Positions 8,592-17,189 are shown, counted from the first letter of the stretch. The stretch: 64,000 bases of DNA from an uncultured Bacteroidales bacterium (GCA_902763885.1 CACWTU010000001.1:1-64000); one strand, 5' to 3'. Numbers and translations are program-made. Notes: generated by a model not told the origin, from the letters alone.

Positions 8592-9479
8592 TTAGGCTCT
8601 TGGATGAGCCTGTTTATATATTTCCTTCAGTTCCTGGAACGTGGTATGTACATAGATCTCTGTAGTCTGCAGGCTGTTATGGCCCAAGAGTTCCTTAACG
8701 GCACCAAGCTCAGCATCATGGTTGAGCATTGAGGTGGCAAAAGTATGCCTGAGCACATGAGGGCTCTTCTTGGACACATCTGACACCTTACTTAAGGCAT
8801 CCTTGACCAGATGATAGACCTGATGACGCGGAATACGCTCCCCCTTCTGACTCAGGAAGAAAGCTCCCTGCATAGGACCGAACTCTTCATTGCGTGCTTC
8901 AAGATACCGGTGCAGACGCAAATCAAGTTCTTCTCCGAACGGGATGAAACGCTGTTTATCACGTTTACCGGTAACCTTTATGGTACGGGTACTGAAGTCA
9001 ATGTCCCTGTCATCGAGCCCTATCAGCTCCGCCATACGCATTCCTGTCTCATAGAAGACGGCTATCACGGTCCTGTTCCTTATTCCCATGAAACCCTCTC
9101 CAAGATCTATATCAGCATCGTCAAGCAACTTATCCATATCGGACTCCTTGACAAACTGCGGGAGAGGTTTCTTGTTCTTGGGACCCTTTATACCCTGGAC
9201 CGGCGAACGGTCCGTGATGCCTTTCATGCGCAGGAACTTGTAAAAGGAACGCAGCGTGCTCAACTTGCGGTTGACGGTAGTGGTAGCCTCACCCTTGTCC
9301 ATCATCTCAACAACCCAGAGACGCACCGTATCCCTATCGGCTGTCAACAGATCCAGTTCCGCATCAATACCCTCCAGGAACTGCCGGAAAAGAACAAGAT
9401 CCTTACAGTAACTGGAAACGGTACGGGGAGAATAGTTTCTCTCCAACCTGAGATAATCCGCGAACTGATCTATATACAT
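8592..9479 (-). CDS. xerC: tyrosine recombinase XerC-like
   Basis: Site-specific recombinase that resolves chromosome dimers at dif together with XerD. It has 295 residues: an N-terminal SAM-like core-binding domain (about 1-85) and a catalytic domain with Arg in ETGMRMAEL, Lys in VTGKRDKQR, His-x-x-Arg in HVLRHTFAT, His in LLGHNSL and the nucleophile Tyr in TTEIYVHT. All catalytic residues are present. Its place between rpsU and hpf is typical of Bacteroidales. Which of the two Xer proteins here deserves the name XerC rests on this location. Confidence 0.88.
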   Translation of the reverse strand: MYIDQFADYLRLERNYSPRTVSSYCKDLVLFRQFLEGIDAELDLLTADRDTVRLWVVEMMDKGEATTTVNRKLSTLRSFYKFLRMKGITDRSPVQGIKGPKNKKPLPQFVKESDMDKLLDDADIDLGEGFMGIRNRTVIAVFYETGMRMAELIGLDDRDIDFSTRTIKVTGKRDKQRFIPFGEELDLRLHRYLEARNEEFGPMQGAFFLSQKGERIPRHQVYHLVKDALSKVSDVSKKSPHVLRHTFATSMLNHDAELGAVKELLGHNSLQTTEIYVHTTFQELKEIYKQAHPRA

Positions 9480-9486
9480 AACAAAA

Positions 9487-9514
9487 TTCGTCGCTGAACG
9501 GATTCAGTGACGAA
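9487..9514 (-). terminator. 12-bp hairpin between rpsU and xerC
   Basis: TTCGTCGCTGAA (9487-9498) pairs with TTCAGTGACGAA (9503-9514) around a CGGA loop, with one G-T pair. On the minus strand the stem is followed by a weak U-rich stretch (TTTTGTT). It may attenuate read-through from the highly expressed rpsU into xerC; this role is inferred. Confidence 0.5.
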
Positions 9515-9558
9515 TATATAAAAGAAAAAACCAAAAAGCAAACTCAGGGAGTATTTTT

Positions 9559-9750
9559 TTACTCCTCTGTCTGCTGCAGTTTCTGTACGTAGATGGCGTG
9601 CTCCATCTTGAGACGCTTGAGCTCTGACGGTTTGTCAAACTGCTGACGACGGCGAAGTTCTTTTACTACACCGGTCTTTTCATACTTTCTCTTGAATTTC
9701 TTGAGGGCGCGCTCTATGTTCTCACCCTCCTTAACGGGAACAATAATCAT
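9559..9750 (-). CDS. rpsU: 30S ribosomal protein S21
   Basis: Small basic protein of the 30S subunit. It has 63 residues with the family features MIIVPVKEGENIERALKKFKRKYEKTG and RRRQQFDKPSELKR. It is the first gene of the minus-strand rpsU-xerC-hpf cluster and is divergent from the type IX secretion operon. Confidence 0.96.
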   Translation of the reverse strand: MIIVPVKEGENIERALKKFKRKYEKTGVVKELRRRQQFDKPSELKRLKMEHAIYVQKLQQTEE

Positions 9751-9819
9751 TTTAAGTTCTTTATTTTTATTTAGTTCTGACTTTTTGATGTTTTTTTGCC
9801 GTTATTGATGTTGATGAAC

Positions 9820-10773
9820 ATGATGAAACGTCTTGTTTCCACTACCATGTCACTGTGTCTGACACTTTTCATAACGGTACAGGCACAGACCGATGCCCAC
9901 TTCACCTATTTCAGTGAAGTGGAGAATTTCTATAATCCTGCCGCAATGAACCGTGACGGACGTACCAACGTGGTAGGTTCCCTGTCAATGCAGATGAGAG
10001 GTTATACCAACGCCCCTGTAACCATGTTTGTGGGTGCCAATACAGCACTTCCTTTCTGGAAACAACGTCATTCAATCGGAGTGGGATTATTGAATGAAAC
10101 CATAGGCCTCTTTACTAACCGCCGCCTGCTTTTTGATTATGCATATAAAATAGGTATAGGCAAGGGATGGATGAACATAGGCATCCAGGCAGGCGTAATG
10201 TCAGAGGAGTTCAACGGCGGAAAACTTAAAGTTGAGACGCAGAATGACCCTGCATTCCCCTCCGGACAGGAACGCGGCACGGTAGGTGATCTGGGCGCAG
10301 GAGTTCTCTACGTAAGGGATATATGGTATCTTGGGGCATCGGCCCAACACCTCAATTTTCCACATGTGGAATTCGGGAAAGAACAGGATAACACAGCCGT
10401 AATGGATATCAAGCCCACGTTATATTTGACGGGAGGATGCAATATAGCGCTCAGAAATCCGTTAATATCGGTACAGCCATGCTTCCTTGCGGAGAGTGAC
10501 CTGGACTTTTACAGAGTGGATTTATCAGTAAGAGCTTCTTACCAATTTGATTCTTTCCTGTTATATGCAGGAGCCACCTACAGCCCGGGAATATCAGTAA
10601 CTGCAATGGTAGGAGGCAAGTATATGGATGTTCTCATAGGTTATGCATACGAGATTTACACAGGCGGTGTGGGCGCCAAAAACGGCAGTCACGACCTGAT
10701 GGTAAGCTGGCAAACCGATGTGGATTTCTTTAAGAAGGGAAAGAACGTACATAAAAGTGTAAGATATTTATAA
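9820..10773 (+). CDS. porP: PorP/SprF family outer-membrane protein, type IX secretion
   Basis: Outer-membrane beta-barrel of the PorP/SprF family, part of type IX secretion and gliding systems. The ATG pair at 9820/9823 gives MMKRLVSTTMSLCLTLFITVQAQ, a clear signal peptide, followed by the family hallmark near the mature N-terminus (FSEVENFYNPAAMNRDGRTNV). The rest is about 317 residues of alternating strands ending HKSVRYL. An upstream in-frame TTG (9796) would extend the frame but spoils the signal peptide. It leads the porP-gldK-gldL-gldM-gldN operon, the same order as in Porphyromonas gingivalis. Confidence 0.88.
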   Translation: MMKRLVSTTMSLCLTLFITVQAQTDAHFTYFSEVENFYNPAAMNRDGRTNVVGSLSMQMRGYTNAPVTMFVGANTALPFWKQRHSIGVGLLNETIGLFTNRRLLFDYAYKIGIGKGWMNIGIQAGVMSEEFNGGKLKVETQNDPAFPSGQERGTVGDLGAGVLYVRDIWYLGASAQHLNFPHVEFGKEQDNTAVMDIKPTLYLTGGCNIALRNPLISVQPCFLAESDLDFYRVDLSVRASYQFDSFLLYAGATYSPGISVTAMVGGKYMDVLIGYAYEIYTGGVGAKNGSHDLMVSWQTDVDFFKKGKNVHKSVRYL

Positions 10774-10783
10774 CAAACATACA

Positions 10784-12226
10784 ATGAAACTGAAAAACAT
10801 TGTTCTGACCGGTCTGGCAGCCTTTATGGCTCTGACGCAATCCTGTACAAGCAGCGGCTATGCCGGAGCTAACGGAGGAGAAGTGACCGGTACATCCCAA
10901 ACGGCACTGCGTGAACCCGTGCCATACGGTATGGTGCTTGTCAAGAGGGGCTCTCTTAAGATAGGTGAGGAAGGTAACGACAGCCTTTGGGGCTCAAACG
11001 TTCCTACTAAGGAGATATCGGTAGAGTCATTCTGGATGGATGAGAAGGAGGTATCAAACGCCAAATACCGCCAGTTTGTTGAATGGGTCCGTGATTCCAT
11101 TATCCGTACACGTCTGGCAGATCCCGCATATGGTGGTGATGAGTCATACATGATTACTGAAGACAAGTATGGCGAGCCCATCACTCCACGTCTCAACTGG
11201 TCTAAGCCTATCCCATGGAAGAAGCCGAATGAAGACCAGCAGAGAGCCATTGAGAGTATCTTCTACACACATCCCATTACAGGTGAAAAGGTGCTTGACG
11301 TAAAGCAGCTCAATTTCCGATATGAACTGTTTGATTACACTCAGGCTGCACTTCGGAAAAATCAGCTTGACCCCAGCGACAGGATCAAGAATACTGACCA
11401 GGAGGTATCCAAGGAAGAAGTTTATATTTCTAAGGATACTGCCTATATAGACGACAACGGTAATATAGTACGCAAAACCATAAACAGGAAATTGAGCAGT
11501 CTTTATGATTTTGTAAACACCTATATCGTTAACATTTTCCCTGATACTACATGTTGGGTAAATGATTTTCCCAATGCCAACAATGAGACATACATGCGTC
11601 TCTATTTCAACCATCCCAACTACAATGACTATCCTGTTGTAGGAGTAAGCTGGGAGCAGGCCAACGCATTCTGCGCATGGCGTACAGAGTATCTTCTGGC
11701 AGGACTTGGCGCACAGGCCAAGTACATACAACGCTACCGCCTGCCTACCGAGGCTGAATGGGAGTTTGCCGCACGCGGACGTGAGAACAACCGCTATCCG
11801 TGGAAGGTCTCAGGCTCAAAGGATGATGAAGGATGCTATTATGCAAACTTCAAGCCCGAACGCGGAAACTACACCAAGGACGGAAGCCTCATTACCACAA
11901 GAGTAGGTTCATATAAGCCCAACTCCAACGGACTTTATGATATGGCCGGTAACGTGGCTGAATGGACATCAACCACCTATACTGAGGCCGGAATACTCCA
12001 GATGAATGACATGAACCCGGAACTATACTACAACGCAGCTGTTGAGGATCCATATTATATGAAGAAAAAAGCTGTACGTGGAGGTTCATGGAAGGATCCT
12101 GAAAAGTTCATCGAGTCATCATGGCGTACATACGAGTATCAGAATGAACAGCGTTCATACATCGGTTTCCGCTGTGTACGCACTCAGGTAGGCACACCTG
12201 CCTCAACTAAAAAGAACCGTAGATAA
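10784..12226 (+). CDS. gldK: type IX secretion/gliding lipoprotein GldK (PorK)
   Basis: Outer-membrane lipoprotein that forms the periplasmic ring of the type IX system with GldN. It has 480 residues. The N-terminus is a lipoprotein signal with lipobox ALTQSC (Cys 21). The body is a formylglycine-generating-enzyme-like (FGE-sulfatase) fold: VPYGMVLVKRGSLKIG, ESFWMDEKEVSNAKYRQFVEW, YPVVGVSWEQANAFCAWR, RLPTEAEWEFAARG, GLYDMAGNVAEWTST and RGGSWKD...GFRCVR. It lies 10 nt after porP. In the Gld family the fold is structural, not an enzyme. Confidence 0.93.
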   Translation: MKLKNIVLTGLAAFMALTQSCTSSGYAGANGGEVTGTSQTALREPVPYGMVLVKRGSLKIGEEGNDSLWGSNVPTKEISVESFWMDEKEVSNAKYRQFVEWVRDSIIRTRLADPAYGGDESYMITEDKYGEPITPRLNWSKPIPWKKPNEDQQRAIESIFYTHPITGEKVLDVKQLNFRYELFDYTQAALRKNQLDPSDRIKNTDQEVSKEEVYISKDTAYIDDNGNIVRKTINRKLSSLYDFVNTYIVNIFPDTTCWVNDFPNANNETYMRLYFNHPNYNDYPVVGVSWEQANAFCAWRTEYLLAGLGAQAKYIQRYRLPTEAEWEFAARGRENNRYPWKVSGSKDDEGCYYANFKPERGNYTKDGSLITTRVGSYKPNSNGLYDMAGNVAEWTSTTYTEAGILQMNDMNPELYYNAAVEDPYYMKKKAVRGGSWKDPEKFIESSWRTYEYQNEQRSYIGFRCVRTQVGTPASTKKNRR

Positions 12227-12253
12227 ACAAGCAAAACGTAACATTTGACATAT

Positions 12254-12946
12254 ATGGACAATACTGAAAATAGAGGTCTGTTGACCCGCATACAAGATTA
12301 TCTGGATTCCCCCAAGGGACGTATCCTGCTTAACTATCTTTACAGTTGGGGTGCTGCAGTAGTCATCCTTGGCGCACTGTTCAAACTCACCCATATCAAG
12401 GGTGCCAACCTTATGCTGTTCATAGGTATGGGTACTGAGGTCCTGGTGTTCTTTATCTCCGGATTTGAGAGACCCTACATTCCAAGTAAGTATGAGGAGG
12501 ACGATGAAGATGCACCGCGTCTGCGCGGCAACATCATCATAAACGGCACCGCACAAGACGCTCCCGTACAGGCCGCACAGCCAACTGTTGCTCCGGCTGC
12601 CGTACCTTCAGAATCAGGCAGTTCACTAAACGTGGACGGTGTTGAGAATATAACTCAGGATTACATTGCACGTGTACATGACCTCACTCTCAAGATGGAG
12701 CAGATGTGCCGTCACTCAGAGAAGATGGAGCAGAGTTCTGAGGAGATAGAGCAACTTTCACGCAACCTTATAAGTATCAATACATTCTACCAGATGCATC
12801 TCAAGTCTGCCAGCACCCAGATGGAAAACATTGAGAAGGTGAACGAGCAGACCCGCCAGATGGTAGAACAGATAGAGGAGCTTAACCGCGTCTATGCACG
12901 TATGGTTGAGGCAATGAAGGTGAATTCCCAGATGGGAACCAAGTAA
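12254..12946 (+). CDS. gldL: type IX secretion motor protein GldL (PorL)
   Basis: Inner-membrane stator of the proton-driven motor that energises type IX secretion with GldM. From the ATG at 12254 it has 230 residues. Two membrane helices lie at about 25-45 (LLNYLYSWGAAVVILGALF) and 51-71 (ANLMLFIGMGTEVLVFFISG), the second with the conserved Glu of the family. A long cytoplasmic tail follows, with a coiled-coil part (KMEQMCRHSEKMEQSSEEIE). The TTG at 12245 is only an in-frame extension. It lies 27 nt after gldK. Confidence 0.93.
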   Translation: MDNTENRGLLTRIQDYLDSPKGRILLNYLYSWGAAVVILGALFKLTHIKGANLMLFIGMGTEVLVFFISGFERPYIPSKYEEDDEDAPRLRGNIIINGTAQDAPVQAAQPTVAPAAVPSESGSSLNVDGVENITQDYIARVHDLTLKMEQMCRHSEKMEQSSEEIEQLSRNLISINTFYQMHLKSASTQMENIEKVNEQTRQMVEQIEELNRVYARMVEAMKVNSQMGTK

Positions 12947-12952
12947 GAAGCT

Positions 12953-14533
12953 ATGAGCAGAAAGAAAACGACTGAAAGACCGCCATCGGCGCGTCAGAAG
13001 ATGATAAACCTCATGTACATCGTCCTCCTGGCGATGCTTGCCATGAACATATCATCGGATGTGCTGAACGGTTTCACCATAGTTGAGGAGAGCTTGTCCA
13101 AGAGCACTACCAACGCTTCACTGCAGAACGAAGCCGCATACCGCGAGTTTGCGGCGGCAGACTCAGTGAACCATGAGAAGGTAGGTGAATGGTATGCAAA
13201 GGCCCTTTATGTAAAGCAGATTTCCGATTCCCTGTTCAACTTTGCCGATGAACTTAAGACCCTCATAGCAATTGAGGCTGACGGCAAGGATGCAGATGTG
13301 GATAACATTCACAATCGTGAGGATCTTGAAGCTGCCACACAGGTTATGCTGCATCCTACCAGAGGCAAGGGAGGCATGTTGTTTGATGCCATCAACAACT
13401 ATCGCGAGAAGATACTGGAGATGGTAACAGATCCTACACAGAGGGATATCATTAGCAACAACTTCAGCACAGAGGTTCCTGTCAAGATAGGTTCCTTAGG
13501 CAAAAACTGGCAGGAGTACAATTATGAAAACATGCCTGTGGCTGCTGCCATTACAATGCTTACCAAACTGCAGAATGATGTACGCTATGCCGAGGGGCAG
13601 GTTTTACATACACTGGTGAACAACATTGATATAGGTGACTTGCGTGTCAACGCCATCAATGCTTACGTAATACCCACGACACAGAATGTAGTTCAGGGCA
13701 ACAACTTCAAGGCACGCATCATCATGGCAGCCGTTGATTCAACCGCACGCCCCGCCATCTACATTGACGGAAAGAAGATTGACTCTGAGGATGGTTGGTA
13801 TGAGGTTCCGGCTACACGAACCGGTGACTATACCATCTCCGGTTATATGGAGCTCAACTCCGGTAACGGAGTCATCCGCCGCGACTTTACACAGAACTAC
13901 TCGGTAGTATCACCGCTGGCAACCGTATCGGCCACTATGATGAATGTTCTCTATGCCGGTTATGACAATCCTATCAGCATTTCTGTACCGGGTGTGCCCA
14001 GCAATATGATATCGGCTAGACTCAAAAACGGAGGTGGCACTCTGACACGCAGCGGCAACGGATTCATCTGCAAGCCTACGAGCGTGGGCGAGGATGTGGT
14101 CATTGCAGTAACAGCCAATCAGGAGGGACGCCAGCAGAGCATGGGAGAGTATGCCTTCCGCGTGCGCCAACTCCCCGACCCTACCCCGTTCATAGAGTAT
14201 AAGGATGAGAATGGCAACACACAGCGTTATCGTGGAGGTGGTACACCTATTTCCAAGAAAAACCTGCAGGCTTCCGACGGTATAGTAGCCGCTATTGATG
14301 ACGGTTTGCTGAACATAGGATTCCGTGTAATCAGCTTTGAGACCACATTCTTTGATAACAGCGGTAATGCAGTTCCTGAGATATCGGACGGAACGCATTT
14401 CTCAAACCGACAGAAAAGGGTTTTTGACCAATTGGGACGTGGAAAACGTTTCTATATCCAGCGCGTCAAGGCCATCGGTCCTGACGGTATAGAGCGTCAG
14501 CTCAACACTGCCCTGGAAGTGATAATAAATTAA
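12953..14533 (+). CDS. gldM: type IX secretion motor protein GldM (PorM)
   Basis: Partner of GldL. One N-terminal membrane helix (about residues 17-38, MINLMYIVLLAMLAMNISSDVL-like) is followed by a large periplasmic part that reaches the GldK/GldN ring. It has 526 residues, the usual length, and begins MSRKKTTERPPSARQKM, the family start. It lies 6 nt after gldL, so translation is probably coupled. Its stop codon (14531-14533) sits inside a 35-bp AT-rich heptad repeat that is also found at the waaA stop. Confidence 0.93.
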   Translation: MSRKKTTERPPSARQKMINLMYIVLLAMLAMNISSDVLNGFTIVEESLSKSTTNASLQNEAAYREFAAADSVNHEKVGEWYAKALYVKQISDSLFNFADELKTLIAIEADGKDADVDNIHNREDLEAATQVMLHPTRGKGGMLFDAINNYREKILEMVTDPTQRDIISNNFSTEVPVKIGSLGKNWQEYNYENMPVAAAITMLTKLQNDVRYAEGQVLHTLVNNIDIGDLRVNAINAYVIPTTQNVVQGNNFKARIIMAAVDSTARPAIYIDGKKIDSEDGWYEVPATRTGDYTISGYMELNSGNGVIRRDFTQNYSVVSPLATVSATMMNVLYAGYDNPISISVPGVPSNMISARLKNGGGTLTRSGNGFICKPTSVGEDVVIAVTANQEGRQQSMGEYAFRVRQLPDPTPFIEYKDENGNTQRYRGGGTPISKKNLQASDGIVAAIDDGLLNIGFRVISFETTFFDNSGNAVPEISDGTHFSNRQKRVFDQLGRGKRFYIQRVKAIGPDGIERQLNTALEVIIN

Positions 14534-14563
14534 TTGAGAATTGAAAATTGAAAATTGAAAATT
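14529..14563. repeat. ATTGAAA heptad repeat across the gldM stop codon
   Basis: A 35-bp run made of ATTGAGA/ATTGAAA units. It is identical over all 35 positions to 24361-24395, where it covers the waaA stop codon in the same way. It runs into the 85-bp tandem duplication that follows. Confidence 0.8.
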
Positions 14564-14731
14564 TTTGGAGCAGTGAGAGGAGAGAAAGTTTACTTTCTAT
14601 CCCGAGTCGCGACAAAAATCATGGAACGAAGTGACATAATTGAAAATTTTTGGAGCAGTGAGAGGAGAGAAAGTTTACTTTCTATCCCGAGTCGCGACAA
14701 AAATCATGGAACGAAGTGACATAATTGAAAA
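14553..14731. repeat. 85-bp perfect tandem duplication between gldM and gldN
   Basis: Two identical 85-bp copies (14553-14637 and 14638-14722) plus the first 9 bp of a third. Each copy contains the hairpin AGAAAG TTTA CTTTCT and the palindrome GTCGCGAC. There is no credible ORF inside. It separates gldN from the otherwise tightly packed porP-gldKLM genes by about 210 nt. Confidence 0.85.
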
Positions 14732-14742
14732 GATATGACAAT

Positions 14743-15741
14743 ATGAAAAAGTTAGTAACACTATTTCTTTTCATGACATCCATGGTGGGTATGAATGCCC
14801 AGCCTACACGCAGACTGCAGGAGCAGCAGGCTCAGAAAGAGGCAGAGAAGAGCCCCACGGCAGTAACTCTGTCAGAACGTGCCCGTTCACAATATACAGC
14901 CCAGACCGCCATGCCTACCGATCTTACATGGAGACGTGACATTTACCGCGAACTGGACCTCAAAAAGGAGAAAAACGCCGCTCTCTATTATCCCGAAGAG
15001 CCTCTGGGTGACCGTGTGAACTTTTTCACACTGATACTGAGTCTTATTCAGGACGGTAAGATCAAGGCGTATGAGTATCGTCTGGACGGTAACGAGTTGT
15101 TCACTCCCGACAATGAGATTGATCTGGAAAGCATACTCGACAAGTTCTATATTGACTACAAGAAAGATGAAAAAGGCAAGTATATAATTGATATACCAAG
15201 CAGTGACATTGGAAAATATTACATCAAGGAGAGCCATTATCTGGACAAGCTGTCCAATTATCAGATCAAGGTGACAGCCATCTGCCCTGTTCTCATGGAG
15301 GGAGGTTTCGGTGACAAGCCAACGGCATACCCCATGTTCTGGCTCAACTATGATGAGATAAGCCCTTATCTGGGACAGACCCAGGTTATGACCAGCAGCT
15401 ACAACAACACCAGCAACATGACACTGGATGACTACTTTGTAATGCGTCAGTATGACGGTGATATATACAAGACATCAAACTTGAGAAACGTTCCTCTCTC
15501 AGATTACTGCGAGACTGATTCTGCTTTACAGGCAGAAAGAGCCCGCATTGAGAAGCAGTTAAGGGATTTCCAGAACGGTCTATGGAATGACGCTGAACCG
15601 GAAACCGAAAGCAACATCGCAACAGAACCTGCCGCAAAAGAGGGAACAAACAGCAAAGAACCCAAACCTAAGAAAGAGAAAGCTCCCAAGGCTCCCAAAC
15701 AATCAGCTTCTTCAGGTGAGCGCTTATCTGTTCATCGCTGA
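14743..15741 (+). CDS. gldN: type IX secretion/gliding protein GldN (PorN)
   Basis: Periplasmic partner of GldK in the type IX ring. The ATG at 14743 gives MKKLVTLFLFMTSMVGMNAQ, a signal peptide, and 332 residues. Family features include DLTWRRDIYRELDL, PLGDRVNFFTLILSLIQDGKI and YRLDGNELFT. The last 60 or so residues are low complexity, rich in Lys, Pro, Glu and Ala (SKEPKPKKEKAPKAPKQS), and vary in this family. A TTG-start extension at 14725 lies inside the tandem repeat and is not credible. It is followed by a strong terminator, so the operon ends here. Confidence 0.9.
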   Translation: MKKLVTLFLFMTSMVGMNAQPTRRLQEQQAQKEAEKSPTAVTLSERARSQYTAQTAMPTDLTWRRDIYRELDLKKEKNAALYYPEEPLGDRVNFFTLILSLIQDGKIKAYEYRLDGNELFTPDNEIDLESILDKFYIDYKKDEKGKYIIDIPSSDIGKYYIKESHYLDKLSNYQIKVTAICPVLMEGGFGDKPTAYPMFWLNYDEISPYLGQTQVMTSSYNNTSNMTLDDYFVMRQYDGDIYKTSNLRNVPLSDYCETDSALQAERARIEKQLRDFQNGLWNDAEPETESNIATEPAAKEGTNSKEPKPKKEKAPKAPKQSASSGERLSVHR

Positions 15742-15771
15742 TTTCCTTACCCTTACATTAATATTGAATAC

Positions 15772-15815
15772 AATCAGGTATGTCAAAAAAAAGAGGCATA
15801 CCTGATTTATTTATT
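15772..15815 (+). terminator. rho-independent terminator after gldN
   Basis: AATCAGGTATG (15772-15782) pairs perfectly over 11 bp with CATACCTGATT (15797-15807), followed by the T-rich TATTTATTT. It closes the porP-gldKLMN operon. Confidence 0.8.
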
Positions 15816-15825
15816 TAAAATGTGT

Positions 15826-15833
15826 TAACTTTG
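15826..15833 (+). promoter_or_regulatory. -7 box TAACTTTG ahead of the beta-barrel pair
   Basis: TAACTTTG matches the TAnnTTTG -7 element and lies 26 nt before the ATG at 15860, after the gldN terminator. No convincing -33 TTTG is seen at the right distance, so it is tentative. Confidence 0.45.
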
Positions 15834-15859
15834 TGCTTAATAACCTTATTTACTAAACG

Positions 15860-16471
15860 ATGAAAAGAATAAGAATTATCCTGTGCTTAGCTTTAGTAAG
15901 CCTGTTTATTAACGCAAAGGCTGAAGTAAGATTCAACCTGCGTGGAGGACTTTCACTCGTAAACAATGACATTTCAATGATCTCAACTGAGAGTGTCCAG
16001 AACGAGGATAGTTACAGCGGTTTCTTTGTCGGACCAGCTCTTTCTTTTGAAGCAGAACACTTGTTAGGTGTTGATTTAGGGGTTCTTTATCAACAGAACA
16101 AGATGTACGGCTATGACAGTAACGGAGAGAAAGAATCCTACCAACAACAATATCTGAATATACCTCTCTCACTCAGACTTAAGTTCGGTGTAAGGGGCTT
16201 TAAGATAATAGGTCAATTCGGTCCTCAGTGGAACATTAATTTGGGTGATGTACAGACTTTCATTGAGAATGGAGAGGAGATTAAAGGCGACAAGGTCATT
16301 ACAACAGCCAACTTAGGTGCAGGCGTAAGGCTTTTTGAAAAACTGGAACTTATGCTTAACTTTAATGTGCCATGGAAGGTTGTAGGTGACAATTTTGATG
16401 ATTTCAACAAAATGGGTGACCTGATTGGCAAATACAAGACCATCCAGTTCGTTGTTGGATGGAGGTTCTGA
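15860..16471 (+). CDS. outer-membrane beta-barrel protein, copy 1
   Basis: A 203-residue protein with a signal peptide (MKRIRIILCLALVSLFINAKA) and a small beta-barrel of the OMP_b-brl type: RFNLRGGLSLVNNDI, GFFVGPALSFEAE and a C-terminal aromatic strand ending FVVGWRF, as recognised by the BAM machine. It is closely related in layout to the next gene (both have GGxxxxxNDI near the start, a GxxxGP...E segment, INxGAGVxL and a terminal Trp-x-Phe). The pair has its own promoter and follows the type IX operon, but a role in that system is only a guess. Specific function unknown. Confidence 0.75.
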   Translation: MKRIRIILCLALVSLFINAKAEVRFNLRGGLSLVNNDISMISTESVQNEDSYSGFFVGPALSFEAEHLLGVDLGVLYQQNKMYGYDSNGEKESYQQQYLNIPLSLRLKFGVRGFKIIGQFGPQWNINLGDVQTFIENGEEIKGDKVITTANLGAGVRLFEKLELMLNFNVPWKVVGDNFDDFNKMGDLIGKYKTIQFVVGWRF

Positions 16472-16500
16472 ATTAATTCAATAACTTAAGCTATATCAAT

Positions 16501-17133
16501 ATGAAAAAAGCATTAGTAATCTGCAGTCTGGCACTGCTCTCATTCATCCCTGCATCGGCTCAGTTCTCCTGGGGTATCCGTGGCGGCGTAAACTATGGAA
16601 GTAACGACATCACTAAGTTAACAGAGGAGTCTGTATCAAGTATAGACAATTATACCGGCTATTTTATTGGTCCAATGGCCGAGGTTCAGATTCCTATCAT
16701 AGGAATAGGCATTGACGTTGCCGCTCTCTATTCACAGAAGGGTATTGAGCTTCCTGATACTACAAAAATGAAGAATCAATCTATCTCTATTCCACTTTTA
16801 CTGAAGTACTCTTTGGGACTTGGAAACTTTGCAGCTGTATATTTTGCAGCCGGTCCGCAGCTGGATTTCAGAATTGGTGATCTGAAAACCACATACAAAG
16901 ATGGAAATGAGGTTAAGGATTTTGCATTTGAAAAGAGTTCATGGAGTATCAACATAGGTGCAGGTGTAAAACTGATCAACCATATCCAAGCAGGTATAAA
17001 CTATAACATCCCAGTATCAAAGGAGGGCGTAACCAAGATGGCTGATAATCCTACCCTTGGAACTGCCATTGACAATAAACCCGCAGACTTCAAGGCAAGC
17101 ACACTCCAGTTCTTACTTACCTGGACTTTCTGA
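16501..17133 (+). CDS. outer-membrane beta-barrel protein, copy 2
   Basis: A 210-residue paralogue of the preceding gene, 29 nt downstream and ending at a strong terminator. It has a signal peptide (MKKALVICSLALLSFIPASAQ), then FSWGIRGGVNYGSNDI, YFIGPMAEVQIP and INIGAGVKLI, and ends LLTWTF with the terminal Phe of BAM substrates. The pair looks like a local duplication that has diverged. The substrate or partner is unknown. Confidence 0.75.
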   Translation: MKKALVICSLALLSFIPASAQFSWGIRGGVNYGSNDITKLTEESVSSIDNYTGYFIGPMAEVQIPIIGIGIDVAALYSQKGIELPDTTKMKNQSISIPLLLKYSLGLGNFAAVYFAAGPQLDFRIGDLKTTYKDGNEVKDFAFEKSSWSINIGAGVKLINHIQAGINYNIPVSKEGVTKMADNPTLGTAIDNKPADFKASTLQFLLTWTF

Positions 17134-17156
17134 TAAAAGGATTTGATTCATTTATA

Positions 17157-17189
17157 AGACCGGTTCTCTCTCAAGAGCCGGTCTTTTTG
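17157..17189 (+). terminator. rho-independent terminator after the beta-barrel pair
   Basis: AGACCGGTTCT (17157-17167) pairs with AGAGCCGGTCT (17174-17184) with one mismatch near the loop, followed by TTTTT. Confidence 0.8.

Noticed and set aside
8811..9497. 228-residue plus-strand ORF opposite xerC
   Set aside because: It mirrors a conserved recombinase gene with all catalytic residues; its own sequence has no recognisable family.
11144..11731. 195-residue minus-strand ORF opposite gldK
   Set aside because: Shadow of a conserved gene, cysteine-rich by codon reversal, no ribosome-binding site.
14553..14731. CRISPR array as explanation of the tandem repeats
   Set aside because: The units are adjacent and identical without spacers, only two copies, and there is no cas gene.
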